Translations under genes and position numbers: made by a program
In this document: piece by piece, positions 31,681 through 41,514 of the stretch
Layout: each line of letters begins with the position of its first letter
Position numbering within the stretch: position 1 is the first letter of the stretch
Assembly: GCA_017481825.1 (NCBI GenBank)
Contig: JAFUOR010000064.1
Coordinates: 1 to 54,677 of the forward strand
DNA: 54,677 nucleotides
Source: Clostridia bacterium
GTDB taxonomy: Bacteria > Bacillota > Clostridia > Christensenellales > Aristaeellaceae
Direction: 5' to 3'
The notes under the pieces: model-generated
The model's database searches: none
What the model was told of the DNA's origin: nothing
Seen by the model: the letters and a program-made list of their open reading frames with translations, nothing else

Positions 31681-33551
31681 TCAAGCGTCACCTGCTGCTG
31701 ATAAGCAAACACATTGTTGAAATACACGCGGTAGGTATAGCTGCCCGCGTCATTGGCCACCAGCTCCACCACAGGGTGGCGGCTGGCATTGGCCGGGAAA
31801 TCGCTCTGATAGACGGTATATTCACCGCCTTCGTCCGAAAGGGTCACGCGGACGCTGGTCAGGCTGTCGCTCTGGGGCAGATCAAGGGAGATCTCCGCCC
31901 GCGCCAGCATGGCGGGCACGCGGCAGACCGTCAGCGTCACGCTGGTACCCTGAATAACCTGCGTGTCCGCCGCCGGGGACTGACTTGCCACCAGGCCGTG
32001 CAGGGACGGCTCCGTGGTTTCGATGTACTGAATGGAGGCGTTGACGGACAGACCTGCCGCGAGGATGAGGTCACGTGCTTCACCCAGCGTCTTCCCCGTG
32101 GTGCGCGGCACATAGGCCACGCCGCCGGAAACCGTCACCTGAATGATATCGCCACTCTGGCACACGCTTCCTTCCTCGGGATACTGGCTGATAACAAAGT
32201 CGGCCGCCTGGGTCTTGGATACGACGCGTTCCACCACCGTCAGGGTTAGCCCATAGGGCTTAAGGGTCGCGGCGGCATCCTGGATGGTCATGTTCACAAT
32301 GCGCGGAACGGACTGGCTGGCCGGGCCCTTTGATACCGTGAGTACCACCGCATCACCCTTGCGCAGCGTGGTATCCTCCTGGGGCGCCTGCATGATGACC
32401 GTCCCTGCCGTGATGGACGGATGGTTGATTTCCACCACCTCCGCCTTCAGGCCGATGCGTGAGACCGCCTTTTGGGCCGAGCCCACATCCAGGCCGACAT
32501 AGTCATCCACCGTGGCGCTGTTGACCACCTTTTCATAGATCGCCATCGTGCCTACGTAAATGCCATAGACCACCACCAGCGCCACGATCGCAGTCATGAT
32601 CCAGACCTTTGTGTTCGGCTTCTGGCTGCGACTGCGCCCGGTTGTCTGACGTACCGCCGTCTGGCGGGAGGGGGCCGTCTGGCCCTGGGGGGCAGGCATG
32701 TGCTCCACCAGGCGGGGCTGCATATCGCTCACGCGGCCCTCCAGCGCCATGCGCAGCTCGCTTGCCATCTCCCTTGCAGAGTGGTAGCGGTACTGCGGGT
32801 TCTTCTCCATGGCCTTCAGGCACACATGGCAGATAGCCTCCGGCACCTCAGGGGCAAATTTACGGATGTTCTCCGGCACCGCGTGCACATGCTGCATGGC
32901 AATGGCCACGGGGCTGTCTCCATCAAAGGGCACACGCCCGGTAAGCATCTCGTAGAGCGTCACGCCCACACTGTACAGGTCGCTGGTGACGTCCGTTCCC
33001 TGTCCCTGGGCCTGCTCGGGGCTGAAATAGTGCACCGAGCCCATGACGGAATCACCACGGGTGAGGGTTGAGGAATTGGCCATGCGCGCAATGCCGAAGT
33101 CCGCCACCTTGATGTGGCCGTCAGCATGCACGAGGATATTCTGGGGCTTGATATCGCGATGGATAATGCCATTTTGATGGGCATGCTGGAGCGCCGAGAG
33201 GATGCGGATGGTGATCTGCACCGCCACGGGCGCGCTGATGCGGCCCTTCTCCTGAATGACCTCCTTGAGCGTCTTACCCTTGACGTACTCCATGATGAGG
33301 TAGCGGTTTTCACCGTCCATACCCACATCAAGAAGGTTGACAATGTTGTGATGCGTCATCTTCGAGGCGGCCTCGGCCTCGCGCTGGAAGCGGCTGACGA
33401 ATTCCGCGTCCCGGTTGAATTCGGGCTTTAGAACCTTCACGGCGACGGAGTGCCCGGTATTACGGTCAATGGCCCGGTACACGATGGCCATGCCGCCAAT
33501 GCCGATCTGCTCCACCAGCACGTAGCGCCCGGCGAGTATCTTCTCCCTCAT
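31677..33551 (-). CDS. prkC: Ser/Thr protein kinase with PASTA repeats (PrkC/Stk1)
   Basis: A 624-residue membrane kinase. The kinase domain (about 1-265) has IGIGGMAIVYRA, the lysine in VAVKVLKPE, HRDIKPQNIL and DFGIARM. A linker with basic, Gln/Thr-rich sequence leads to one membrane helix (about 320-345), then three PASTA repeats (about 352-550) and a C-terminal beta domain. PrkC senses muropeptides and signals germination and wall state. It overlaps its phosphatase by 4 bp. Confidence 0.96.
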   Translation of the reverse strand: MREKILAGRYVLVEQIGIGGMAIVYRAIDRNTGHSVAVKVLKPEFNRDAEFVSRFQREAEAASKMTHHNIVNLLDVGMDGENRYLIMEYVKGKTLKEVIQEKGRISAPVAVQITIRILSALQHAHQNGIIHRDIKPQNILVHADGHIKVADFGIARMANSSTLTRGDSVMGSVHYFSPEQAQGQGTDVTSDLYSVGVTLYEMLTGRVPFDGDSPVAIAMQHVHAVPENIRKFAPEVPEAICHVCLKAMEKNPQYRYHSAREMASELRMALEGRVSDMQPRLVEHMPAPQGQTAPSRQTAVRQTTGRSRSQKPNTKVWIMTAIVALVVVYGIYVGTMAIYEKVVNSATVDDYVGLDVGSAQKAVSRIGLKAEVVEINHPSITAGTVIMQAPQEDTTLRKGDAVVLTVSKGPASQSVPRIVNMTIQDAAATLKPYGLTLTVVERVVSKTQAADFVISQYPEEGSVCQSGDIIQVTVSGGVAYVPRTTGKTLGEARDLILAAGLSVNASIQYIETTEPSLHGLVASQSPAADTQVIQGTSVTLTVCRVPAMLARAEISLDLPQSDSLTSVRVTLSDEGGEYTVYQSDFPANASRHPVVELVANDAGSYTYRVYFNNVFAYQQQVTLE

Positions 33552-34372
33552 CGTGCGCCCTCCTCATCCCGGAGGATCACAAGGCTGATGTTATCCCGTC
33601 CGCCAGCCTTAAGCGCTGCCTCCAGCAGAAGATCAGCCGCAGCCTCGGGCGTATTGACGCTCAGAATGGACTCCATCGCCCGGTCGGATACCAGTCCGTG
33701 CAGACCGTCGGAGCAGATCAGCCACAGATCGCCGGACTTCCGCTCCTCCACCGCCAGGTCAGCGTCGATGCCCTCCTCCGTGCCCACAGCGCGGGTGATG
33801 ACATTCTTCATGGGATGGTTGGCCGCCTGCTCCTGGGTGAGCATGCCAGCGCGCACCAGCTCCTCAACAAGGCTATGATCGTCCGTCATCTGGCTGAGCT
33901 TGCCATCCCGCATGCGGTAGATGCGGCTGTCGCCCACGTGACCAAGGTACATGAAATGCTCGCTCATCCAAAGAACGGAGAGCGTGGTTCCCATACCGGA
34001 GAGCTTCTCATCCTCCGCCTGCTGGCGGAAGAGACGGCTGTTGACCTCCGCGATGGCGCCGCGCAGGTTGTCCAGCGAGGGCTCCTTGCCCTGCAGAAGT
34101 TCGATCATGCCGTCTCTCGCGCCTGCAGAGGCTGTCTCGCCGCCATTGTGCCCGCCCATACCGTCCGCCACGCCATAGAGGCGCAGGGTATCGTCCACAA
34201 CCAGCGCATCCTGATTGCTGGCGCGCATCTTGCCCACATCCGTGCGGGCATACACGGCAAAGGCAGCCTTTTCAGGAGCCTGCGCGGCTTCCTCGTCTGC
34301 GGGCTCCTTATCGGCTACGAAGTCCTTCAGGCGCTTCATGGTGTCCTTGGTGAAGTGAAACTTACGACTCAT
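33548..34372 (-). CDS. prpC: PP2C-type Ser/Thr phosphatase (PrpC/Stp)
   Basis: A 274-residue phosphatase with metal-binding motifs RASNQDALVV, YGVADGMGGHNGGE and the final GGRDNISLVIL. It reverses PrkC phosphorylation. About 40 extra N-terminal residues, charged and Ala/Glu-rich, precede the catalytic domain. Start overlaps the rlmN stop by 4 bp (ATGA). Confidence 0.95.
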   Translation of the reverse strand: MSRKFHFTKDTMKRLKDFVADKEPADEEAAQAPEKAAFAVYARTDVGKMRASNQDALVVDDTLRLYGVADGMGGHNGGETASAGARDGMIELLQGKEPSLDNLRGAIAEVNSRLFRQQAEDEKLSGMGTTLSVLWMSEHFMYLGHVGDSRIYRMRDGKLSQMTDDHSLVEELVRAGMLTQEQAANHPMKNVITRAVGTEEGIDADLAVEERKSGDLWLICSDGLHGLVSDRAMESILSVNTPEAAADLLLEAALKAGGRDNISLVILRDEEGAR

Positions 34373-35406
34373 TGCTGTTCTCCAATAATCGTCTTACGGC
34401 GCAGCTGACCGCACGCGCCCTCGATATCGTCGCCCATCTCGCGGCGGCGGGTCACCGAGATATGCAGCCCCTCCAGCACCGACATAAAGCGGCGCACGGT
34501 GGCCTCGGTCACGCCCTTCAAATCGCGCTCCTCCACCACATTCAGTGGGATGAGGTTGACGTGGCACTGCATGCCCCGCAGCTTCGAGGCAAGCTCAATG
34601 GCGTGCCTGTCCTCGCAATTCACACCGCCCACCAGCGCGTATTCAAAAATCACGCGGCGGCCGGTCTTTTCAATATAGTTTCGACATGCGCACAGCAAAT
34701 CCTCCATGGGATGCGCCTTGGCGATGGGCATCGTCTGGCGGCGGATCTCATCATTGGGCGCATGGAGCGATACCGACAGCGTAACAGGCAGATCTTCCTG
34801 GGCAAGATCATACATCTTCGGCACAATGCCGCAGGTGGACAAACTCACATTGCGAAGGCCGATCTGAATGCCGTCCGGCTCGCGCAGCAAACGCAGAAAG
34901 CGCATCACATTATCGTAATTGTCCAGCGGCTCACCACTGCCCATGAGGACGAGATTGTGCACGCGATCCTTGCCGCCAAGGTAATTGTTCGCACACAGGA
35001 CCTCGCCCAGCATCTCGCCCGCCGTCAGCGAGCGGACGCACCCCTCCAGCGTGGAGGCGCAGAAGGTGCAGCCCATCCGGCAGCCCACCTGGGTGGAGAT
35101 ACACAGCGTATACCCGTGATGGTAGTGCATCAGCACGCCCTCGACGCAGTTACCGTCCCGCAGACCAAAGAGGAACTTCACCGTGTCGTCGATCTTTGAC
35201 CGGCGCTCGGTGAGAATCTGCACCGGCTGGGCGACGGCCTCAGCCTTGAGCTGCTCGCGCAGATTCAGCGGCAGGTTCGTCATGCCGTCAAAGTCCGCGC
35301 CCTGATGAATCCAACGAAAGATCTGCTTGGCGCGGAAGGCGGGCAGCTTGCGCTCCTTGCACCAGTCGATGAGCTCCTGCTGGAACATTCCCGTCAGCTC
35401 TATCAT
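34369..35406 (-). CDS. rlmN: Dual-specificity 23S rRNA/tRNA A2503/A37 methyltransferase RlmN
   Basis: A 345-residue radical-SAM enzyme with the cluster motif CRMGCTFC (Cx3Cx2C), LMGSGEPLDNYDNV, and the late Cys in EGACGQLRRK. The N-terminal RlmN domain is complete. It overlaps rsmB and prpC by 4 bp each. Confidence 0.96.
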   Translation of the reverse strand: MIELTGMFQQELIDWCKERKLPAFRAKQIFRWIHQGADFDGMTNLPLNLREQLKAEAVAQPVQILTERRSKIDDTVKFLFGLRDGNCVEGVLMHYHHGYTLCISTQVGCRMGCTFCASTLEGCVRSLTAGEMLGEVLCANNYLGGKDRVHNLVLMGSGEPLDNYDNVMRFLRLLREPDGIQIGLRNVSLSTCGIVPKMYDLAQEDLPVTLSVSLHAPNDEIRRQTMPIAKAHPMEDLLCACRNYIEKTGRRVIFEYALVGGVNCEDRHAIELASKLRGMQCHVNLIPLNVVEERDLKGVTEATVRRFMSVLEGLHISVTRRREMGDDIEGACGQLRRKTIIGEQQ

Positions 35407-37028
35407 AGACGCTTCCTCCGCATGCGGCAGATATAGAAGCCCTCCACGCCATCGCGGTGCGGCAGCAGCTGGAGGCCAATGCCCTCATGCTGACGGAATT
35501 TCTCCGGGATGCTTTCCGGCAGTTTGACCAGTTCAAACTCAGGATGGCGCGCCAGGAACTTCTCCGCCTGGCGGACGTTCTCATCCTTCAACACGGAACA
35601 GGTGGAATACACCAGCGTACCGCCCTTCTTGACATAGGGCGCAACGGTGTCCAGAAGCTTTTCCTGCAGCGCCGTCAGCTCCTGCACGCTCTCCTCGCTC
35701 GCCCGATACTTCACATCGGGCTTGTCCGCCATCACGCCCAGGCCGGAGCAGGGCGCATCCAGCAGCACCGCATCCATGGTGGACGCCAGATCGGGGCGGG
35801 GCTTAACGGCGTCACGGGTCATGGGGCGCACGTTTTCAAGGCCAAGACGCTTGGCCTGGGCGGTGATCAGGTTCGTGCGGTGCTCATGGAGTTCCCACGC
35901 CTGCACGCGGCCCGTGCCGCCCATCAATTCCGCCATCAGGCAGCTTTTGCCGCCCGGCGCCGCGCAGCAGTCAAGAATCTGCATGCCGCGTTTGGGCTCC
36001 ACCGCCATCGCAGCCATCATCGAGGATTCGGACTGAATGGAGAACTTGCCGCCCACAAAGCCCGCATCATGAGCGATCTCCGCCATGTTGCGGATGCGCC
36101 AGGAATGCGCCACCTTGCCCTTTTCATGCTCCCAGACCTTCTCATTCAGGAAGGCCTCAAAGGCCTCGTCATCAAGCCGGGTCAAGTTGGGGCGCACGGT
36201 GATGTAGGAATCATGGCTGCGGCAGCTCATCAGCGCCTGCGCATCCTCGCCCCAGTCAGCCTGCAGGCGCTCCACCAGCCACTGCGGCACGCTGTACTTG
36301 ATGGACAGCGCCTTTACCATTTCGGTTTCGGGATCAGGCCATTTCAGCTCGTCCTTCTGCCGGATGAGGTTGCGCAAAATGCCGTTGCACACGCCTGCAA
36401 GACCCTCCATCCCCAGCTCTTTGCACAGCACAACCGAGGTATTGCACGCCGCGCTTTCGGGGATGCGATCCTCCATAAGAATCTGGCAGGCGCCAAGGCG
36501 CAGGACATTGCGGAGCTTGATGTCACAGTCCGGCTTGGCCATGATCTGATCCAGCGCATGATCGAGGTACATCTTGTTCTCAATCGTATCGTAGGCCAGA
36601 CGCGAGGCCAGGCGGCGGTCAATCACCGGCAAACCGCAGTTGCGCAGCTTTTCATCCAGCGCAAGGGAAATGTAGGAATCCTTCTCCGTCACCGCACGGA
36701 TGACCTCCAGTGCGATGCGGCGGGCCGGGAGGCCCTCCTGCTGCTCAGGACGCGCCTTGCGGGGGCGATCTTCCACACCGTTACCACCAAACCCAGGTTT
36801 TACTCCCGGTTTTCCATAGTTTTTACCACCAAAGGCAGGTTTTTTGCCGTCAAAACGGTGTTTTGCGCCACCAAAGGACGGTTTCGGCTCCTCCCCTTGT
36901 CTTCCTTTACCACCAAAAGGCTTCTTTTCGCCCAATTTACGTTCGCTATTTCCACCAAAAGACCGTTTCTGCGTGCCGTTCGCATCCTTATTCCCACGGA
37001 AACCCTGTTTCTTCCCGTTTTCCATCAC
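35403..37028 (-). CDS. rsmB: 16S rRNA m5C967 methyltransferase RsmB with a repetitive FGG-rich N-terminal extension
   Basis: A 541-residue protein. Residues about 98-235 are the NusB-like RNA-binding domain (RRIALEVIRAVTEKDSYISL) and about 240-541 the methyltransferase (CCAAPGGKSCLM, DAPCSGLGV, YSTCSVL). The first 95 residues are unusual: a basic, low-complexity tract with at least six FGG-K/N/A units and no predicted fold. The start is supported by the 4-bp overlap with fmt. Ordinary RsmB proteins are about 440 residues. Confidence 0.93.
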   Translation of the reverse strand: MMENGKKQGFRGNKDANGTQKRSFGGNSERKLGEKKPFGGKGRQGEEPKPSFGGAKHRFDGKKPAFGGKNYGKPGVKPGFGGNGVEDRPRKARPEQQEGLPARRIALEVIRAVTEKDSYISLALDEKLRNCGLPVIDRRLASRLAYDTIENKMYLDHALDQIMAKPDCDIKLRNVLRLGACQILMEDRIPESAACNTSVVLCKELGMEGLAGVCNGILRNLIRQKDELKWPDPETEMVKALSIKYSVPQWLVERLQADWGEDAQALMSCRSHDSYITVRPNLTRLDDEAFEAFLNEKVWEHEKGKVAHSWRIRNMAEIAHDAGFVGGKFSIQSESSMMAAMAVEPKRGMQILDCCAAPGGKSCLMAELMGGTGRVQAWELHEHRTNLITAQAKRLGLENVRPMTRDAVKPRPDLASTMDAVLLDAPCSGLGVMADKPDVKYRASEESVQELTALQEKLLDTVAPYVKKGGTLVYSTCSVLKDENVRQAEKFLARHPEFELVKLPESIPEKFRQHEGIGLQLLPHRDGVEGFYICRMRRKRL

Positions 37029-37960
37029 TCTTCATCCTCTTTCAACACAGTTCCCACAGCCATAGGATGGCCGCGCAGATAGTCCTTGGCATTCATGGGC
37101 TTGCCGCCAGGAGCCTGCAGCTGGAGTACCTGCACAGCTCCCTGACCCGCTGCAATGACAAGGCCGCCCTTGGTATCCGCCTTGATGATCTCACCCGGCA
37201 TGCCGCTGCCCTCGGCAGCCTCCGCCCGCAGCACCTTCAGCCGTCCTCCGGGGATCGCCGTGGAGCAGCCCGGCCACGGATTCAGCCCATGCACCCGGTT
37301 CACGATCTCCCCGGCCGACATCGACCAGTCGATCACGCCCATTTCCTTGGTCAGCATGGGATCGTAGGTCATGTCCTCCTCATTTTGCGGGATGCGCACG
37401 AGCGTCCCGGCTTCAAGGGCCTTGAGCGTATCGATGAGCAGCGCTGCGCCCATGTCACTCAGACGCAGGGTCAGCTCTCCCGCGGTCTCACCCTTTTGGA
37501 TGGACGTTTCACTCTTAAGCAGCATATCGCCGTTATCGATGCCCCGCGCGGTCATCATGGTGGTCACACCGGCAACTGCATCGCCCTGCAGAATGGCCCA
37601 GTTGATGGGCGCGCTGCCGCGGTGCCGGGGAAGCAGGGAGGCATGGACGTTGATCGTCCCCAGCGGCGGGATATCGAGAATCTCCTGGGACAGAATCTGC
37701 CCGAACGCCGCCGTGACGCACAGGTCGGGGGCAAGAGATTTTAAGTCCTCCACGCCATCCTTCTTGATGCGCTGGGGCTGAAAGACCGGGATGCCGCGCT
37801 CCATCGCATACTGCTTCACCGGGGATGCGATTACCTTGTTGCCGCGTCCCTTGGGACGGTCGGGCTGGGTGAACACGCCCACGACTTCATAGCCGTTTTC
37901 ACACATTGCCTTCAGGCTCGGCACGGCGAAATCCGGCGTGCCCATGAATACGATCCTCAC
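37025..37960 (-). CDS. fmt: Methionyl-tRNA formyltransferase
   Basis: A 311-residue enzyme that formylates initiator Met-tRNA. Motifs include RIVFMGTPDFAVPSLKAM, QPDRPKGRGNK and the catalytic NVHASLLPRHRGSAPINWAI region. A C-terminal tRNA-binding domain follows. It overlaps def by 4 bp. Confidence 0.97.
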   Translation of the reverse strand: MRIVFMGTPDFAVPSLKAMCENGYEVVGVFTQPDRPKGRGNKVIASPVKQYAMERGIPVFQPQRIKKDGVEDLKSLAPDLCVTAAFGQILSQEILDIPPLGTINVHASLLPRHRGSAPINWAILQGDAVAGVTTMMTARGIDNGDMLLKSETSIQKGETAGELTLRLSDMGAALLIDTLKALEAGTLVRIPQNEEDMTYDPMLTKEMGVIDWSMSAGEIVNRVHGLNPWPGCSTAIPGGRLKVLRAEAAEGSGMPGEIIKADTKGGLVIAAGQGAVQVLQLQAPGGKPMNAKDYLRGHPMAVGTVLKEDEE

Positions 37961-38448
37961 TCCGCATCATCCTCCGGGATATGTCCCTCGATCTCCTCCG
38001 GGGTCAGCTCGCGATCCATCACGTCGATATAGACCGTGCCGTCCAGATGATCCAGCTCATGGCACACCGCGCGGGCGAAGAAGCCCTCCGCCGTCAGCTC
38101 GCAGTGATTGCCCTTGCGGTCCTGATATTCCACCGTGACCTTGTTGGGACGCGTCACCACGCCCTGACGGCCCGGCAGGGACAGGCAGCCCTCGCGGCCC
38201 GTCTGACTGCCCTCGCGGCTGGTAATCACCGGGTTGATGAACTCATGCAATCCCTCACCGATATCGATCACCGCTACCCGGCGCAGCACGCCCACCTGAG
38301 GCGCCGCCAGGCCCACGCCCTCCGCGCGATACATGGTATCCGCCATATCCTTCAAAAGAATCGCCAGGCGCAGATCAAACTTCTCCTGCGTACGGCAAAC
38401 CTTGCGCAGGGTCTCATCCCCCAGCTTCACAATTTTACGAATCGCCAT
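37957..38448 (-). CDS. def: Peptide deformylase
   Basis: A 163-residue metallo-enzyme with GVGLAAPQVG, EGCLSLPG and HELDHLDG, which provide the Cys and two His metal ligands and the catalytic Glu/Asp environment. It removes the formyl group from new proteins. It lies 77 bp after priA. Confidence 0.96.
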   Translation of the reverse strand: MAIRKIVKLGDETLRKVCRTQEKFDLRLAILLKDMADTMYRAEGVGLAAPQVGVLRRVAVIDIGEGLHEFINPVITSREGSQTGREGCLSLPGRQGVVTRPNKVTVEYQDRKGNHCELTAEGFFARAVCHELDHLDGTVYIDVMDRELTPEEIEGHIPEDDAE

Positions 38449-38525
38449 AACTATACTTCTCCTTCATACAACACTTTTGCCGCATGCATACCGCACGCGT
38501 ATATCTATTCCGAATCATATTTCCA

Positions 38526-40781
38526 TCACATCATCGTCGTCGGATTATACTCAAAGTACACGTCCGCGCCCTCGAAGGGCTCCCGCGCCATCTCGGTCAG
38601 CGCGGCCACGAAGGCTTCCGTCTCCGGATGCACCAGCAGCTTGAACATCACGTGCCAGCGCGCCTTTCCCCGCAGAACCTTGACGCTGGGCTGATCCAAC
38701 AGCATCATCAGCACACGCTTTTTCCACTGGGGATGCTTTTCCAGCAGCGCCAGGCAGCGCGCATGAAGCGCCGAGGCCGCGATCTGGGCGGCGCGTTCTG
38801 ACTGGCTCTCCACCAGCAGACGCGACAGGATCGTGAAGGGCGGATACAGGCCTGTGCGCCGCCGGTCAAACTCCATCTGGAAGAACGCGCGGTAATCCTG
38901 CTGCGCCGCTGCCACGATGACCTCATCCTCGGGCTTGTAGGTCTGCACGATCACCTGCCCCGGGAGTGTTCCGCGCCCCGCACGGCCCGCGACCTGCGTC
39001 AGCAGCTGGAAGGTGCGCTCCCGACTGCGGTAGTCGGGCAGGTTCAGCGTCATGTCCGCCGCTACCACGCCCACCAGCGTGACCCTGGGGAAATCCAGCC
39101 CCTTGGCGATCATCTGTGTCCCCACAAGGATGCGCGCCCGCCCGGAGCGGAATTCATCCAGCAGCTTGGCATGGCCTTCCTTGCCGGAGGTGGTGTCGAT
39201 GTCCATGCGCACCACGCTCACATTGGGGAATAGCTTGTGCAGCTCCTCCTCGATCTTCTGCGTACCGGCCCCGAAATAGCGGATATACCGGCCGGCGCAG
39301 GAGGGGCATTTCTCCGGCTGGGGCGCCACATGCCCGCAATAGTGACAATGCAGCTGACCATCGCCGCCATAGAGGTGATAGGTCAGCGCCACATCGCAGT
39401 TGGGGCATTTCATCACCAGACCGCAGCTGCGGCAGCTGATGAAGGAATTGTATCCTCGCCGGTTCATCAGCAGCATGGCCTGCTCGCCGCGCTGCATGCA
39501 CTCGTGGAGCTTTTGCGTCAGCAGCCCGGAAAACACACTCCGGTTGCCGTTTTCGATCTCCTTGCGCATGTCCACCAGCGTGACCTCCGGCATGGGGCGG
39601 TTGCCCACGCGGTGGGGCATTTCAAGCAGCGTATAATCGCCGCGCCTTGCTTTGGCAAAGGATAATATGCTCGGCGTGGCAGAGGCCAGCAGGAGCGTCG
39701 CTCCCTCATGCTCGCAGCGCCACGCAGCCACATCCCGCGCGTCGTAGCGGGGATGACGGTCACTGAGGTAGGTTGTTTCATGCTCCTCGTCCACAACGAT
39801 GAGCCCAAGGCCTTCACAGGGCGCAAACACTGCGCTGCGTGCGCCGATGATCACCCGCGCATCGCCCCGGCGGATGCGCCGCCACTCGTCGAAGCGCTCA
39901 CCCGCCGACAGGCGCGAATGCAGCACCGCCGCCACCGCACCGAATCTCGCACGGAACCAGCTTACCATCTGTGGCGTCAGGGCGATCTCCGGCACAAGGA
40001 TCATCGCAGCTTTCCCCTGCGACAGGACATGGCGCACCAGCCGGATGAAGACCTCCGTCTTGCCGCTGCCCGTCACGCCATGGAGAAGATACTTCCCCCG
40101 TCCCTGCGCGATATCCGGCAGCATCACATCCAGCACCTCCTGCTGGGAGGCGGTCAGCACAGGATCCGGCACGGGCTCCTCCGGCGCATCACCGCCGGGG
40201 CGCCGCAGCACCTCCTGCAATGTCATGCGGATGAGCCCTGCCGCTTCCAGCTGGCGGATAGCCTCCAGGGGCTCGCGGACCAGCATTTTGAGGTCGCCCA
40301 CAGTGTGGATTTCGCCATCCCGCAGCAGCGTCAGAAGCATCCGCCTTTTCTGGGAGCGGCCCTGTTTGGCAATGGCCTCGTCAACATCCGTTACCGGAAT
40401 GGCCAGTTGCACCACAGGCTGCTGCTTGACCTGAATGCGTCCGCCGCGCATTTCAGCGGGGAGCATCAGGCGGAGCGTCTCGGCCAGGGAGCAGTGGCTG
40501 TCCTCGGCCATGCGCCTGGCAAGGGTCAGCAGGCAGGGCAGGATCGCAGCGTAATCCTCCAGAGGGGCCCGCACGGATTTGAGCTTATCCGGCGGCACAT
40601 CGCACTCCTCCGTAAAGCCGACCACCACGCCCTCCTTGATCATGCGGGCAAAGGGAACCTCCACCCGCTGGCCCACGGACAGCTTCATATCAGGCGGCAC
40701 CAGGTAGGAGAAGGTGCGGGGGTGAGCCGCAGAGCCTGCCACGTTTTCATGCACGATGTCCACGATGACCTGGGCGTACAT
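38526..40781 (-). CDS. priA: Primosomal replication restart helicase PriA
   Basis: A 751-residue helicase. An N-terminal 3'-end-binding domain (about 1-200), Walker A GVTGSGKTEV, DEEH box VVDEEHETTY, and the zinc-binding insert CRSCGLVMKCPNCD with later CHYC and CPSC pairs are present. The start at 40781 (MYAQVIVDIV) follows GGAGG; the upstream in-frame codons extend into the promoter. First gene of the def-to-rpe operon. Confidence 0.95.
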   Translation of the reverse strand: MYAQVIVDIVHENVAGSAAHPRTFSYLVPPDMKLSVGQRVEVPFARMIKEGVVVGFTEECDVPPDKLKSVRAPLEDYAAILPCLLTLARRMAEDSHCSLAETLRLMLPAEMRGGRIQVKQQPVVQLAIPVTDVDEAIAKQGRSQKRRMLLTLLRDGEIHTVGDLKMLVREPLEAIRQLEAAGLIRMTLQEVLRRPGGDAPEEPVPDPVLTASQQEVLDVMLPDIAQGRGKYLLHGVTGSGKTEVFIRLVRHVLSQGKAAMILVPEIALTPQMVSWFRARFGAVAAVLHSRLSAGERFDEWRRIRRGDARVIIGARSAVFAPCEGLGLIVVDEEHETTYLSDRHPRYDARDVAAWRCEHEGATLLLASATPSILSFAKARRGDYTLLEMPHRVGNRPMPEVTLVDMRKEIENGNRSVFSGLLTQKLHECMQRGEQAMLLMNRRGYNSFISCRSCGLVMKCPNCDVALTYHLYGGDGQLHCHYCGHVAPQPEKCPSCAGRYIRYFGAGTQKIEEELHKLFPNVSVVRMDIDTTSGKEGHAKLLDEFRSGRARILVGTQMIAKGLDFPRVTLVGVVAADMTLNLPDYRSRERTFQLLTQVAGRAGRGTLPGQVIVQTYKPEDEVIVAAAQQDYRAFFQMEFDRRRTGLYPPFTILSRLLVESQSERAAQIAASALHARCLALLEKHPQWKKRVLMMLLDQPSVKVLRGKARWHVMFKLLVHPETEAFVAALTEMAREPFEGADVYFEYNPTTMM

Positions 40782-40821
40782 GGCGCTCCCACCTCCTTGA
40801 TGCCGATAATTCGCCATAATG

Positions 40822-40850
40822 ATTATACCTTTTTCAGCCCCATGAAGCAA
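40822..40850 (-). promoter_or_regulatory. Sigma-A promoter of the priA operon
   Basis: Minus strand: TTGCTT (40850-40845), 17-bp spacer, TATAAT (40827-40822), about 40 bp before the priA start. Confidence 0.72.
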
Positions 40851-40956
40851 GGGGAAATCCACATTATTGTAGAAATGATTTATTCAGAATTTTTTCCGGA
40901 CGATCAGTCAAACACCCCACCCCCTGCGTCTAAGAAAGTGAAAGGAGGCGATGCTG

Positions 40957-41514
40957 ATGGAAGCTGTCAAGCGCGCTGACAGCCGTGACGATACCCTGCT
41001 TCGCCTGATGACCGAATACGAGATTCCCATTCGCCGCATGTGCTGCGTGTACCTGCGGGATGAAGCCCTCGCCGCAGACGCCGTGCAGGAGACCTTCCTC
41101 AAAGCTTACCTCGCCCTGCAGCACTTTCGTGCACAGGCCAGCGAGAAGACCTGGCTTACCCGCATCGCCATCAACGTGTGCAAGGACATGCGCCGCAGCG
41201 GATGGCTGCGGTTCGTCGATCGCCGCGTCACGCTGGACAAGCTGCCCGAGCCCGTCTCCGACGCGCCCTACGCGCTGATGGAGCTGACCCTGGATATCAT
41301 GCGTCTGCCGCAAAAGCACCTGGATGTGGTGCTGCTGCACGATTATCAGGGCCTGACCGTCCGCGAAGCCGCAGAGGTTCTGGGTATCCCGCATCAAACC
41401 GTCATCAGCAGGCTGAACACCGCCCACAAAAAACTCCGCATGGCATTCTCGGAGTCTGAACACAGCCCGACCAGCCAGCGCATGACCCGAAAGAAAGGAG
41501 GCGCACCTGAATGA
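40957..41514 (+). CDS. ECF-type RNA polymerase sigma factor
   Basis: A 185-residue sigma-70 family protein with region 2 (about 15-85, LADADAVQETFLKAYLAL-like, here AADAVQETFLKAYLAL) and region 4 (about 120-170, LTVREAAEVLGIPHQTVISR). AAAGGAGG supports the ATG at 40957. The next gene starts 4 bp inside it and encodes the probable anti-sigma partner. Confidence 0.9.
   Translation: MEAVKRADSRDDTLLRLMTEYEIPIRRMCCVYLRDEALAADAVQETFLKAYLALQHFRAQASEKTWLTRIAINVCKDMRRSGWLRFVDRRVTLDKLPEPVSDAPYALMELTLDIMRLPQKHLDVVLLHDYQGLTVREAAEVLGIPHQTVISRLNTAHKKLRMAFSESEHSPTSQRMTRKKGGAPE

Noticed and set aside
40905-40935. ECF-type autoregulatory promoter (CAAAC then CGTC)
   Set aside because: The spacing is about 13 bp rather than about 16, and the C-rich spacer makes a chance match likely.
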